Positions 45,242 through 53,938 of a stretch of 64,000 bases of DNA are shown here, in pieces. Made by a program: the position numbers and the translations under genes. Position 1 is the stretch's first letter, and each line of letters starts with the position of its first letter. Location: assembly GCF_040529045.1 (NCBI RefSeq), contig NZ_CP131914.1, forward strand, positions 852,501 to 916,500, in the 5' to 3' direction. This stretch comes from Xanthomonas indica (GTDB lineage Bacteria; Pseudomonadota; Gammaproteobacteria; Xanthomonadales; Xanthomonadaceae). The notes beneath the pieces are model-generated. The model was given only the letters and a program-made list of their open reading frames with translations. It made no database searches and was not told the origin of the DNA.

Positions 45242-46642
45242 ATGGACGCCCTGCTGTTGTCGCGCATCCAGTTCGGATTCGTCATCAGTTTCCACGTGCT
45301 GTTTCCGGCTTTCACCATCGGCCTGTCGAGCTGGCTGGCGTTCCTGGAGTGGCGCTGGCTGCGCACCCGCGACACGGTGTGGCGCGATCTGTACTTCTTC
45401 TGGCTGAAGATCTTCGCCGTGTCCTTCGGCATGGGCGTGGTCAGCGGCATCGTGATGAGCTTCCAGTTCGGCACCAACTGGGCGGTGCTCAGCGAACGTG
45501 CCGGCAACATCCTCGGTCCGCTGCTCAGCTACGAGGTGCTGACCGCATTCTTCCTGGAAGCCTCGTTCCTCGGGGTGATGCTGTTCGGCTGGCACAAGGT
45601 GCCGGAAAAGCTGCACTTCCTGTCGACCTGTCTGGTCGCCATCGGCACGCTGATCTCCACCTTCTGGATCCTCTCGGCCAATAGCTGGCTGCAGACGCCG
45701 GCCGGCTACGCCGTGGTCGAAGGCGTGTTCCAGCCGGCAAACTGGCGCGAGGTGATCTTCAACCCGTCGTTCCCGTACCGGCTCACGCACATGGTGCTGG
45801 CCGCGTTCATCACGACGTGCTTCGTGATCGGCGGGGTCAGCGGCTGGTATCTGCGCCGCGGCGAGCATCTGGACGCGGCCGGGCGCATGCTCAAGCTGGC
45901 GGTGGCGTTCGCCGCGATCGCGCTGCCGTTGCAGATCGCCGCCGGCGATGCGCATGGCCTGAATACGCTCGAACACCAGCCGATCAAGGTGGCGGCGATG
46001 GAGGGGCACTGGCACGGCGAGGCGCCGGGGCAGGGCGTGCCGCTGGTGGTGTTCGCGGTGCCCAACGAGGCCGCCGAGCGCAACGACTACGAGGTGACCA
46101 TTCCGCGCCTGGGTAGCGTGATCCTCACCCATACGCTGGATGGCGAGATCACTCCGCTGACCGCGGTGCCGCGGGACGAGCGGCCGCCGGTGAAGCCGGT
46201 GTTCTACGCGTTCCGGGTGATGGTCGGGCTGGGCATGGCGATGCTGCTGCTGGCGCTGGTGTCACTGTTCTTCTGGTGGCGCGGCACGCTGCTGCGCCGG
46301 CGCGTCCTGCACGTGGCATGGAACGCGATGCTGCCGGCCGGGTTCGTGGCCCTGGTCGCCGGCTGGTTCGTCACCGAGATCGGGCGCCAGCCGTACGTGA
46401 TCTATGGCCTGCTGCATACCCGCGACGCGGTCAGCCCGGTCAGCCCGGCGATGGTGTGGATCTCGCTGAGCGTGTACGTGCTCGCCTACGCGCTGGTGTT
46501 CGGTTTCGGCAGTTGGTACATCCTGCGCATGCTGCGCCACGGCCCGCTGCCGCACGAGCCGGCGCCGCGCATGCAGGAGGGCGACAAGACCCCGGCGCGG
46601 CCGCTGTCGGCGGCCGACGACGACATCGAGGAGACCCGCTGA
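45242..46642 (+). CDS. cydA: Cytochrome bd-type ubiquinol oxidase subunit I, cyanide-insensitive (CioA) type
   Basis: 466 residues, nine or so membrane helices. Haem ligand contexts are SRIQFGFVISFHVLFPAF (His18), FPYRLTHMVLAAF and the distal Met region; the Q-loop region around GDAHGLNTLEHQPIKVAAMEGHW is followed directly by EAPGQG without the long insertion of E. coli CydA. This is the short-Q-loop class, like CioA of Pseudomonas. GRQPYVIYGLL replaces the usual GRQPW. It oxidises quinol and reduces oxygen to water with high affinity. cydB overlaps by one base. Confidence 0.94.
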   Translation: MDALLLSRIQFGFVISFHVLFPAFTIGLSSWLAFLEWRWLRTRDTVWRDLYFFWLKIFAVSFGMGVVSGIVMSFQFGTNWAVLSERAGNILGPLLSYEVLTAFFLEASFLGVMLFGWHKVPEKLHFLSTCLVAIGTLISTFWILSANSWLQTPAGYAVVEGVFQPANWREVIFNPSFPYRLTHMVLAAFITTCFVIGGVSGWYLRRGEHLDAAGRMLKLAVAFAAIALPLQIAAGDAHGLNTLEHQPIKVAAMEGHWHGEAPGQGVPLVVFAVPNEAAERNDYEVTIPRLGSVILTHTLDGEITPLTAVPRDERPPVKPVFYAFRVMVGLGMAMLLLALVSLFFWWRGTLLRRRVLHVAWNAMLPAGFVALVAGWFVTEIGRQPYVIYGLLHTRDAVSPVSPAMVWISLSVYVLAYALVFGFGSWYILRMLRHGPLPHEPAPRMQEGDKTPARPLSAADDDIEETR

Positions 46643-47658
46643 TGGACATGGCGACCGTATTGCCGGTGATCTGGTTCGGCGTGATCGGCTTCGGCGTGCT
46701 GATGTACGTGCTGCTGGACGGTTTCGTGCTCGGCCTGGGCATCCTGGCGCCGTTCGCCGAGGACGAGGACCAGCTCGACCTGATGATGAACACCGCCGCG
46801 CCGATCTGGGACGGCAACGAGACCTGGCTGGTGCTCGGCGGCGCCGGCCTGCTGGCGGCGTTCCCGAAAGCCTACGCGGTGGTGCTGTCGGCGCTGTACC
46901 TGCCGGTGCTGCTGATGCTGATCGCGCTGGTGTTCCGCGGCGTGGCCTTCGAGTTTCGCTTCAAGGCGCGCAGTTCCAAGTACCTGTGGGGTTGGGCCTT
47001 CGCGCTGGGTTCGCTGTGCGCCGCGTTCTGGCAGGGCGTGATCCTGGGCGCGCTGGTGGAAGGCATGCCGCTGCAGGACGGCAAGTACCTGGGCGGGGTG
47101 CTGGGCTGGTTCAGCCCGTTCTCGATGCTCACCGGCGCGGCGGTGGTGTTCGGCTATGCGCTGCTCGGCGGCAGCTGGCTGATCCTCAAGACCGAGGGCG
47201 CGATGCAGCACATCGCCCGCACCCTGACCCGGCCGCTGGTGCTGGTGGTGGTGGTGTTCATGGGCCTGGTCAGCGCCTGGCTGCCGTTCCTGGACTCGCG
47301 GATCATGGCGCGCTGGTTCCACGACGGCAATTTCTGGTGGCTGTCGCCGGTGCCGTTGCTGGTGCTGCTCAACGCGGTGGCGCTGTGGCGTGCGGCGATG
47401 GCGCAGGGCCGCGACGCGCGCCCGTTCGTGCTGACCCTGTGCTTCTTCGTGCTTGGCTTCTTTGGCCTGGTGCTGGGCATCTGGCCGAACATCGTGCCGC
47501 CCGGGCTGACCATCTGGGAGGCGGCCTCGCCGCCGTCCTCGCAGGGGTTCGTGCTGGTCGGGCTGTCGGTGCTGCTGCCGGTGATCCTGGGTTACACCGC
47601 CTGGTCGTACCGGGTGTTCCGCGGCAAGATCACTGCCGACACCGGCTACCACCACTGA
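46642..47658 (+). CDS. cydB: Cytochrome bd-type ubiquinol oxidase subunit II (CioB)
   Basis: 338 residues with eight or nine membrane helices. Family motifs: VLMYVLLDGFVLGLGIL, APIWDGNETWLVLGGAGLLAAFP and VFRGVAFEFRFKA, and SPFSMLTGAAVVFGYALLG. It starts within the cydA stop codon (TGATG). No small CydX-like frame was noticed in the 106-nt gap after it. Confidence 0.95.
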   Translation: MDMATVLPVIWFGVIGFGVLMYVLLDGFVLGLGILAPFAEDEDQLDLMMNTAAPIWDGNETWLVLGGAGLLAAFPKAYAVVLSALYLPVLLMLIALVFRGVAFEFRFKARSSKYLWGWAFALGSLCAAFWQGVILGALVEGMPLQDGKYLGGVLGWFSPFSMLTGAAVVFGYALLGGSWLILKTEGAMQHIARTLTRPLVLVVVVFMGLVSAWLPFLDSRIMARWFHDGNFWWLSPVPLLVLLNAVALWRAAMAQGRDARPFVLTLCFFVLGFFGLVLGIWPNIVPPGLTIWEAASPPSSQGFVLVGLSVLLPVILGYTAWSYRVFRGKITADTGYHH

Positions 47659-47764
47659 CGGCGGGCCGTCGCGTTGGGCGGCGGCTTGCCAGCGGCGGCG
47701 GCGGCGGCCAAGCTACCGGCTCCCCGCGCCGTGCGGGTCATCGCCCGCCGAGTCGCCGCCCCGC

Positions 47765-49129
47765 ATGTCCGCCGTTTCCTCCGAGATTCCCGCCGCGCCC
47801 CTGTTGCATCCGCTTGCCGTCGGCGACGCGCGGCGGCCGTTGGCCTTCGCCAACGGCGAGCACATCGACCTGGCCACCTTCCTCGGCCACGTGCGCGGCC
47901 TGGCCGCGGCGTTGCCGAGCGGCCGGCATGCGTTGAACCTGTGCGAGGACCGCTACCGCTTCATGGTCGCGTTCTGCGCGGTGGCGCTACGCGGGCAGAC
48001 CTCGCTGCTGCCGTCCTCGCGCGCGCCGGCGGTGGTGGCCGAGGTGCAGCGCACCCATGCCGACTGCTATTGCCTGGGCGACCTGGCGCTGGCCGAGCCG
48101 CCGCCGCGCTACTGGCAGTTGCCGGACACGCTGCCGTCGCTGGACGGACCGATGCCGCAGCTGGCCGACGACGCCCTGGTGGCGATCGGCTTCACCTCCG
48201 GCAGCACCGGCGCGCCCAAGCCCAATCCGAAGACCTGGGGCAGCTTCCTCACCAGCACCCGCCAGGACCTGCTGGCGCTGGTCGGGCTGTGGCCGGAGAC
48301 GGCGGTGCCGCAGGTGGTGGCGACGGTGCCGCCGCAGCACATGTACGGCATGGAGCTGTCGATCCTGCTGCCGCTGGTGACGCCGCTGGCGGTGCACGCC
48401 GGGCGCCCGTTCTTCCCGGAGGACGTGGCCCGCGCGCTGGCGCAACTGCCGGCGCCGCGCCTGCTGGTGACCACGCCGGTGCATCTGCGCGCGCTGGTCG
48501 AATCCGGTGTCGCCTTGCCGCCGCTGGCCGGCATCGTCTCGGCCACCGCGCCGCTGGCGCAGGAACTGGCCGCCGCCGCCGAGGCCCGCTTCGGCGGCGA
48601 GGTGCGCGAGATGTTCGGTTCCACCGAGACCTGCGTGTTCGCCAGCCGCCGCACCGCCTGCGAAGTGCCGTGGACGCCGTTGCCCGGCGTGCGCGTGGCG
48701 CCGCAGCCGGACGGCACCCTGGTGCACGCGCCGCATCTGCCGCAGCCGGTGCTGCTGGCCGACCTGATGGACGTGGACGCCGACGGCCGTTTCCAGGTGC
48801 GCGGCCGCCAGGCCGACCTGCTGGAGATCGCCGGCAAGCGCGCCTCGCTGGCCGACCTCACCCGGCGCCTGCTGTCCGTGCCGGGCGTGGTCGACGGCGC
48901 GATGCTGCAGCTGGATCCGGAGCCGGGCCAGGCGGTGGGCCGCATCGCCGCGGTGGTGGTGGCGCCGACCCTGGACGAGGCCGCGATCCTGGCCGCGCTG
49001 CGCCGCGAACTGGACCCGGTGTTCCTGCCGCGCCGGCTGCGCCTGCTCGACGCCCTGCCGCGCAACGAGACCGGCAAGCTGCCGCGCGATCGCATGCTGG
49101 CCTTGCTGGCGGCGGGCCGCGAGGACTGA
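47765..49129 (+). CDS. xanA2: AMP-ligase of the xanthomonadin cluster (3-hydroxybenzoyl:ACP ligase type)
   Basis: 454 residues of the ANL superfamily. P-loop-like IGFTSGSTGAPKPNPKTW (about 139-156), VSATAPLAQELA, MFGSTETC (A5), QVRGRQADLLEIAGKR and the catalytic Lys of LPRNETGKLPRD near the end. It lacks the usual first 80-100 residues of long acyl-CoA synthetases. In Xanthomonas campestris the homologue XanA2 activates 3-hydroxybenzoate and loads it on the pigment ACP. Convergent with xanB2. Name assigned by homology and context. Confidence 0.85.
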   Translation: MSAVSSEIPAAPLLHPLAVGDARRPLAFANGEHIDLATFLGHVRGLAAALPSGRHALNLCEDRYRFMVAFCAVALRGQTSLLPSSRAPAVVAEVQRTHADCYCLGDLALAEPPPRYWQLPDTLPSLDGPMPQLADDALVAIGFTSGSTGAPKPNPKTWGSFLTSTRQDLLALVGLWPETAVPQVVATVPPQHMYGMELSILLPLVTPLAVHAGRPFFPEDVARALAQLPAPRLLVTTPVHLRALVESGVALPPLAGIVSATAPLAQELAAAAEARFGGEVREMFGSTETCVFASRRTACEVPWTPLPGVRVAPQPDGTLVHAPHLPQPVLLADLMDVDADGRFQVRGRQADLLEIAGKRASLADLTRRLLSVPGVVDGAMLQLDPEPGQAVGRIAAVVVAPTLDEAAILAALRRELDPVFLPRRLRLLDALPRNETGKLPRDRMLALLAAGRED

Positions 49130-49260
49130 GGGCGGCACGCGCCGCCATCGGCGGCGCATGCGCACTGGCGTTCTGCCATCGCCGCGGCTTGATCGCGACG
49201 GATGCACTCTGACAACGCGGTGCTGCCGCCACTCAGCGGGACACGTCGCACCTTCCCCTC

Positions 49261-49326
49261 GTAGGAGCGGCTTCAGCCGCGACAGGCGTTCCCGATAAGG
49301 CCCGTCGCGGCTGAAGCCGCTCCTAC
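49261..49326. repeat. Inverted REP pair (BIME-like), copy 3
   Basis: gtaggagcggcttcagccgc and its inverse gcggctgaagccgctcctac enclose a spacer with gacaggcgttcccgataagg. It lies between the convergent 3' ends of xanA2 and xanB2, the same setting as copy 1. Confidence 0.87.
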
Positions 49327-49360
49327 GACACCATGGGACGTAGCGCGCGCCGCAGCTGCC

Positions 49361-50377
49361 TCAACCATGCACGCCGTCGATCTCCACCGCCAGTTCGTCG
49401 CGGCAGATCACCGCGTGCAGCAGCAGGCGCGGCACGCGCTCGCCGAAACGGGCATCCAGGGCATCGGCGACCAACGGCAGGTCGCCGGGCTCGCGCACGT
49501 AGACCTTCAGGCGAGTGCCGTCGCCGAACTGCGGCGGCAGGTCCGGGGCGTGTTCGCGGGCGGCCGCGAGCAGGGCGTCGAAGTTGGCGAAGGTCTCTTC
49601 CAGCTGCGCCAGCAACTGGCCCTGGTGCATGGAGGCGTGGCCGACCACGCTGGCGGTGCCCGACAGCAGCAGCGGCATGTCGCTGCCGGCCGGCGGCAGC
49701 ATCGCGCGGGCGAAGCTGGGCGGCTGCGGGCCGTACTGGCGCGGGTAGCGGTAGGCGCTGACCTGGCGCGGGTTCTCCAGCGGGGTGCCGGCCTGCGCGG
49801 CGGCCAGCCAGTAGATCTGCATCACCCGTGCGTCGTCGCAGCGGCCGACCGCGGTCGCCGCGGGCAGCTGGGTGGCGTCGAAATCGCCCAGCCCGCGCGC
49901 GCGGCCCACGCAGAAGCGCCGGTAGCGCTCGCGGTCGCCGCTGCCCAGGGTGATCGCGTCGAGGTAGTTCCAGATGCGCAGCAGGCGCGGCGTGGCGCTG
50001 CCGGACACGAAGGCAGTGATCTGGGCGTAGGCGAGCGCGGCGGCTTCCTCGATGTCCAGGTCGACCTGACGCTCGTCGATCTCGATGACGCCGAACTGCA
50101 GGCGGCCGTCGCTGGCCCAGGCGATGGCGCCGTCGCGGCCGCTGTGCACCGGCGCGTCGGTGCGCCACACCTCGAGCATGCGCGGGCCGTGCGGCTGCAG
50201 CGGCACGCGCAGGTAGCGCGGGTCCTCGTGGTAGGGCGCGGTCTCGCCGAAGCCGAACACCGCCAGCACGTGGTCCTCGCCCAGCAGCTGGCCGGGATCG
50301 GTCTCGGCGACGTAGTCCACCTGCAACTGCGGATGGCCCTGCGTGTGGTGCGGAAACTGCAGGTGCGGGCGGCTCAT
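49361..50377 (-). CDS. xanB2: Chorismatase / 3-hydroxybenzoate synthase XanB2
   Basis: 338 residues from the ATG at 50377. It has the chorismatase (pteridine-dependent dioxygenase-like, FkbO/Hyg5) layout: VLAVFGFGETAPYHEDPRYL, LRIWNYLDAITLGSGDRERYRRFCVGRARGL, SGTASVVGHASMHQGQLLAQLEETFANFDALL and LKVYVREPGDLP. In Xanthomonas, XanB2 turns chorismate into 3- and 4-hydroxybenzoate, the precursors of xanthomonadin and ubiquinone. It follows the flavin-dependent enzyme gene with a 4-nt overlap. Confidence 0.93.
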   Translation of the reverse strand: MSRPHLQFPHHTQGHPQLQVDYVAETDPGQLLGEDHVLAVFGFGETAPYHEDPRYLRVPLQPHGPRMLEVWRTDAPVHSGRDGAIAWASDGRLQFGVIEIDERQVDLDIEEAAALAYAQITAFVSGSATPRLLRIWNYLDAITLGSGDRERYRRFCVGRARGLGDFDATQLPAATAVGRCDDARVMQIYWLAAAQAGTPLENPRQVSAYRYPRQYGPQPPSFARAMLPPAGSDMPLLLSGTASVVGHASMHQGQLLAQLEETFANFDALLAAAREHAPDLPPQFGDGTRLKVYVREPGDLPLVADALDARFGERVPRLLLHAVICRDELAVEIDGVHG

Positions 50378-51729
50378 GGGGTATCTCCGTGCAAGGTGTC
50401 GCCGTGGAACTGTTCGCGGGCCTGGCGGCGGCGGTGGCGCCAGGCGCGCCACGCCCGCGGCAGCATCGCCACCGCGGACAGCGCATAGATGGCGCGGAAC
50501 ACGCGCAGGCGGCGCAGCACCGCACGGTTGTCGAAGACGTCGCCGGCGAGCATCGCCACCACTGCCTGTTCCACCTGCAGCACGTTACGCGGCTGCGCGA
50601 ACAGCTCGCGCATGGTCGGCGAGGTGAAGCGGTAGATGAACCACTTGAACTCGTCCAGGCCGCCGCGCAGGTGCCGCTCCAGGCGCCGCTGCAGCCGCGC
50701 CTCGCTGGCCGGGTCGCGCAGCGCCGCGTCGACCATCGCTGCGCCGCGCTCGGCGCTGTGCATGGCCAGGTACACGCCGGAGGAGAACATCGGGTCGACG
50801 AAGGCGTAGGCGTCGCCGAGCATCAGCCAGCGCGGGCCGCTCATGCGCGTGCATTCGTAGGCGTAGTTGCCGGTGGCATGCACCGGCGCCACGCGCTGCG
50901 CGCCGGCCATGCGCTCCACGACGTCGGGGTTCAGCGCCAGGGTGCGCAGCAGGAACGTCTCGCTGTCGCAGCCCTGGCGGGTCTTCATGTACTCCGGGTC
51001 GCACACCGCGCCCACGCTCATCACGTCGTCGGGCAGCGGGATCAGCCACATCCAGCCGTGCGCGTGACGGTAGATGCTGATGTTGCCGGCGTCCTCGCCC
51101 GGGCGCCGCGCCACGCCGCGGAAATGGCCGAACAGCGCCGCCGACTGGTGCCGCGGGTTGGCGCGCTTGAGCTTGAGCTTGTTGCCGAGGAAGGTGTCGC
51201 GGCCGCTGGCGTCGATCAGGTAGCGCGGCCGGTAGCGGCGTACGCCATCGGCGCTGCGCGCCTGCACCGTCGGTGCCTCGCCGTCCAACTGGACCGCCTC
51301 GACGCGGACGCCCTCGTGCACGTCGGCGCCGACCGCGCGCGCCTGCGCGAACAGCACCCGGTCGAAGTCGGCGCGCGGCACCTGCAGCGCGAAGTCGGAC
51401 TGCGCGCCCAGCGCATCCGCGAAGCGGAAGGTGTTGTAGCCGCCGGCGTCGTTGGGGAAGTCGGCGCCGAGCTTGAGCACGCTGATCGCCCGCACCTGGT
51501 CGAGCACGCCCAGCCGCTGCAGGATCGGCATGTTCATCGGCAGCAGCGATTCGCCGATGTGGAAGCGCGGGTGGTGGTCCTTTTCCAGCACGGTCACCCG
51601 CCAGCCGCGTTGCGCCAGGACGATCGCCGCCGCGCAGCCGGCCGGCCCTCCGCCGATCACCAGCACGTCGGGCGTTTCCGCCTCGATGGCGCTTGCGGTG
51701 GGAGGGGAAGCAACAGCGGGGGACGTCAT
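50374..51729 (-). CDS. Flavin-dependent halogenase/oxidoreductase-like protein (xanB1 position)
   Basis: 451 residues from the ATG at 51729. FAD fold VIGGGPAGCAAAIVL (residues 24-38), HIGESLLP, then Lys86 in LKLGADF, and WMWLIP at 225-230, the WxWxIP motif of flavin-dependent halogenases that blocks monooxygenation. WLMLGDAYAFVDPMFSSG is the FAD-binding GD motif. The protein may brominate or hydroxylate the pigment ring; bromination is inferred. It lies 4 nt before xanB2 and divergent from the ACP gene. Confidence 0.82.
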   Translation of the reverse strand: MTSPAVASPPTASAIEAETPDVLVIGGGPAGCAAAIVLAQRGWRVTVLEKDHHPRFHIGESLLPMNMPILQRLGVLDQVRAISVLKLGADFPNDAGGYNTFRFADALGAQSDFALQVPRADFDRVLFAQARAVGADVHEGVRVEAVQLDGEAPTVQARSADGVRRYRPRYLIDASGRDTFLGNKLKLKRANPRHQSAALFGHFRGVARRPGEDAGNISIYRHAHGWMWLIPLPDDVMSVGAVCDPEYMKTRQGCDSETFLLRTLALNPDVVERMAGAQRVAPVHATGNYAYECTRMSGPRWLMLGDAYAFVDPMFSSGVYLAMHSAERGAAMVDAALRDPASEARLQRRLERHLRGGLDEFKWFIYRFTSPTMRELFAQPRNVLQVEQAVVAMLAGDVFDNRAVLRRLRVFRAIYALSAVAMLPRAWRAWRHRRRQAREQFHGDTLHGDTP

Positions 51730-51860
51730 CCTGAGGGAACCTGCGGGCGCAACGGCGGGGCGAAACGGCATGATAGCGTGCTGTTCGCGGGCCGATGGTT
51801 GCGCCGCAGCGCCCGATGCACCATCTTGTCGCACCCGTCCTTTCGCCTGGAAGCCCCTGG

Positions 51861-52130
51861 ATGTCTTCGCAAACCGCCGCCGAACGTGAACTGGCCGAGC
51901 TGCTGGTCGAGAGCCTGAACCTGGAAGACGTCCAGCCCGGCGACATCGATCCGGAGGCGCCGCTGTTCAATACCGGCCTGGGGCTGGACTCGATCGACGC
52001 TCTGGAACTGGCGCTGGCGATCAGCAAGCGCTACGGCTTCCAGCTGCGCTCGGACAACGACGAGAACCGCCGCATCTTCGCCTCGCTGCGCGCGCTGTCG
52101 GCGCATGTCGAAGCCAACAAGACCAGCTGA
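51861..52130 (+). CDS. xanC: Acyl carrier protein of the xanthomonadin cluster
   Basis: 89 residues from the ATG at 51861. The phosphopantetheine site is Ser44 in GLGLDSIDALELALAI. Acidic helices before and after fit an ACP. It would carry the hydroxybenzoyl starter and growing polyene. It needs a 4'-phosphopantetheinyl transferase, for which the gene at 4372 is a candidate. It overlaps the next gene by 26 nt. Divergent from the halogenase-like gene; the shared control region is 51730-51860. Confidence 0.88.
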   Translation: MSSQTAAERELAELLVESLNLEDVQPGDIDPEAPLFNTGLGLDSIDALELALAISKRYGFQLRSDNDENRRIFASLRALSAHVEANKTS

Positions 52131-52836
52131 GCCGGCCGACGCCGCGCCCTGGGCGCTGGCCCTGGGCGTGCTGCTGGCGCTGGCCTACTCGCCGCTGGCG
52201 CACTGGGCCAATGCCGCGCACCGCCCGGACCTGGCGGTGCTGGCCGGGGCGGCGCTGGTGCTGATGGTGCTGGTGGAGCCGATGGCGCGCTGGCGGCCCT
52301 GGGCCTGGGCGCTGGCCATCGCCGCGACGGTGGCGCTGGTGCCGCTGTGGCGCTCGCCGCACGCCCTGCTGCTGCTGGCCGCCCCACCGGTGCTGTTCAC
52401 CGCCTGGGTGGCCTGGTTCTTCGGGCGCAGCCTGCAGCGCGGGCGCACGCCGCTGATCACCCGCATCGTCGAGGCCCTGTACCGCCAGGCCGGCATGCCG
52501 ATCACCCCGGAGCAGTTGCGCTACACCCGCCGCCTGACCCTGGCCTGGACCCTGCTGTTGGTCGGGCTGACCCTGCTCAACCTGGTGCTGGCGCTGTGCG
52601 CCCAGCCCAGTGGGGTGCTGGCGCAACTGGGCCTGGCCGCGCCGCTGCCGATCAGCGACGCGCGCGCCTCGCTGTTCGCCAACCTGCTGGGCTATGGGGT
52701 CATCGGCGGCTTCTTCGTCGGCGAGTACCTGCTGCGCGGGCGCTGGTTTCCGCAGCGTCCCTACCGTAATCTGCCCGACTTCCTGCACCAGCTGGCGCGG
52801 CTGGGGCCGGTTTTTTGGCGCGATCTGTTGCGCTGA
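52105..52836 (+). CDS. Membrane protein of the aryl-polyene/xanthomonadin cluster (COG4648 type)
   Basis: 243 residues. Start at 52105, inside the ACP gene; no better start exists before the first helix. Five to six hydrophobic segments (about 15-32, 40-58, 66-82, 88-106, 125-145, 170-200), ending NLPDFLHQLARLGPVFWRDLLR. Proteins of this kind occur in aryl-polyene clusters, with no proven role. The 26-nt overlap suggests translational coupling with the ACP. Confidence 0.78.
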   Translation: MSKPTRPAEPADAAPWALALGVLLALAYSPLAHWANAAHRPDLAVLAGAALVLMVLVEPMARWRPWAWALAIAATVALVPLWRSPHALLLLAAPPVLFTAWVAWFFGRSLQRGRTPLITRIVEALYRQAGMPITPEQLRYTRRLTLAWTLLLVGLTLLNLVLALCAQPSGVLAQLGLAAPLPISDARASLFANLLGYGVIGGFFVGEYLLRGRWFPQRPYRNLPDFLHQLARLGPVFWRDLLR

Positions 52837-52906
52837 CGCGCGCAGTGCAGGGGACGCAAGGGTCGTGCAGATCATCAAGGAAAACAGCAAGTTGCCGCAG
52901 GCAGGG

Positions 52907-53641
52907 ATGCCCTCGCGCATGGCCTGGGCCGTGTGGAACGCCCTGCAGCTGGTCTTCACCCTGGCGCATACCGCGCTGGGCATCGTCGTCGCGCTGGTGC
53001 TGCTGCGGCTGACCGGGCCGCGCCTGCCGCTGCGCATGGGCGCGCGGTTCTGGGCGCCGGTGCTGCTGTTCGGCGCCGGGGCGCGGCTGCAGGTGGAGGG
53101 CCGCGAGCGGGTGGACTGGTCGCGCAACCACCTGTTCGTCAGCAACCACCAGTCGATCATCGACATCTGCGCGCTGTTCATTGCGTTGCCGGTGCCGCTG
53201 CGCTTCCTGCTCAAGGACGAGATGCTGAAGGTGCCGTTCGTGAACTGGTATGCGCGCGATACCGGCATGCTGTTCCTGGACCGCGACAGCCGCCGCGCCG
53301 GGGCGATGATGCGGCGCGAGGCGGCGGCGCTGCTGCGCCGTGGCGAGGACCTGTGCCTGTTCCCGGAAGGCACCCGCAGCCGCAGCGGCGCGCTGGCCGA
53401 GTTCAAGGCCGGGCTGCTGCAGGCCGCGATCGACGCGGGCGTGGACGTGGTGCCGGTGGCGCTGGACGGGGCGGGCAAGGTGCTGCCGCCGACCAGCCTG
53501 TTCCGGGTCCGGCCCGGCGTCATCCGGGTGCGGATCGGCACGCCGATCCGGGTGAACGGCGAGGATGGCCCGCTGAATCGCCAGGAAGTGACCCAGCGCG
53601 CGCACCAGGCCGTCCGTGCGATGCTCGAACCCAGGATATGA
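52907..53641 (+). CDS. 1-acyl-glycerol-3-phosphate acyltransferase-like protein (PlsC family)
   Basis: 244 residues from the ATG at 52907; a GTG at 52865 (14 residues more) is an alternative and neither has a strong ribosome site. One N-terminal helix (about 6-30), then the HX4D motif in SNHQSIIDI, MLFLDRDSRRAG, and FPEGTRSRSG, all PlsC signatures. It probably transfers an acyl group, perhaps the polyene chain, to a glycerol or lysophospholipid. Confidence 0.88.
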   Translation: MPSRMAWAVWNALQLVFTLAHTALGIVVALVLLRLTGPRLPLRMGARFWAPVLLFGAGARLQVEGRERVDWSRNHLFVSNHQSIIDICALFIALPVPLRFLLKDEMLKVPFVNWYARDTGMLFLDRDSRRAGAMMRREAAALLRRGEDLCLFPEGTRSRSGALAEFKAGLLQAAIDAGVDVVPVALDGAGKVLPPTSLFRVRPGVIRVRIGTPIRVNGEDGPLNRQEVTQRAHQAVRAMLEPRI

Positions 53642-53650
53642 GTCGCCCGT

Positions 53651-53938
53651 ATGCATTTCGTCGTCCCGCATGATCATCCCAGCCTGCCCGGTCACTTCCC
53701 CGGCCGCCCGGTGGTGCCCGGCGTCGTGGTGCTGGACCACGTGCTGCAGGCCGTCGAGGCGGCGCACGGCGCGCGCGCGCCGCTGCGCCTGCCGCAGGTG
53801 AAGTTCGTGCAGCCGCTGTTTCCCGGGCAGCCGGCGCGGGTGGAACTGGACGGTGCCGCACCGCGCTGGCGCTTCCGCGTGCTGCGCGGCGAGGACCTGC
53901 TGGTCAGCGGCGAACTGAACGCCGAGGCGGCGCCGTGA
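53651..53938 (+). CDS. FabZ/FabA-like hotdog dehydratase
   Basis: 95 residues, shorter than FabZ (about 140). HPSLPGHFPGRPVVPGVVVLDHVLQAV is the FabZ active-site helix region in part, with the catalytic His in GHFP and Asp/Glu in VLDHV. It would dehydrate 3-hydroxyacyl-ACP during polyene extension. It starts 9 nt after the acyltransferase gene and overlaps the next gene by 4 nt. Confidence 0.82.
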   Translation: MHFVVPHDHPSLPGHFPGRPVVPGVVVLDHVLQAVEAAHGARAPLRLPQVKFVQPLFPGQPARVELDGAAPRWRFRVLRGEDLLVSGELNAEAAP

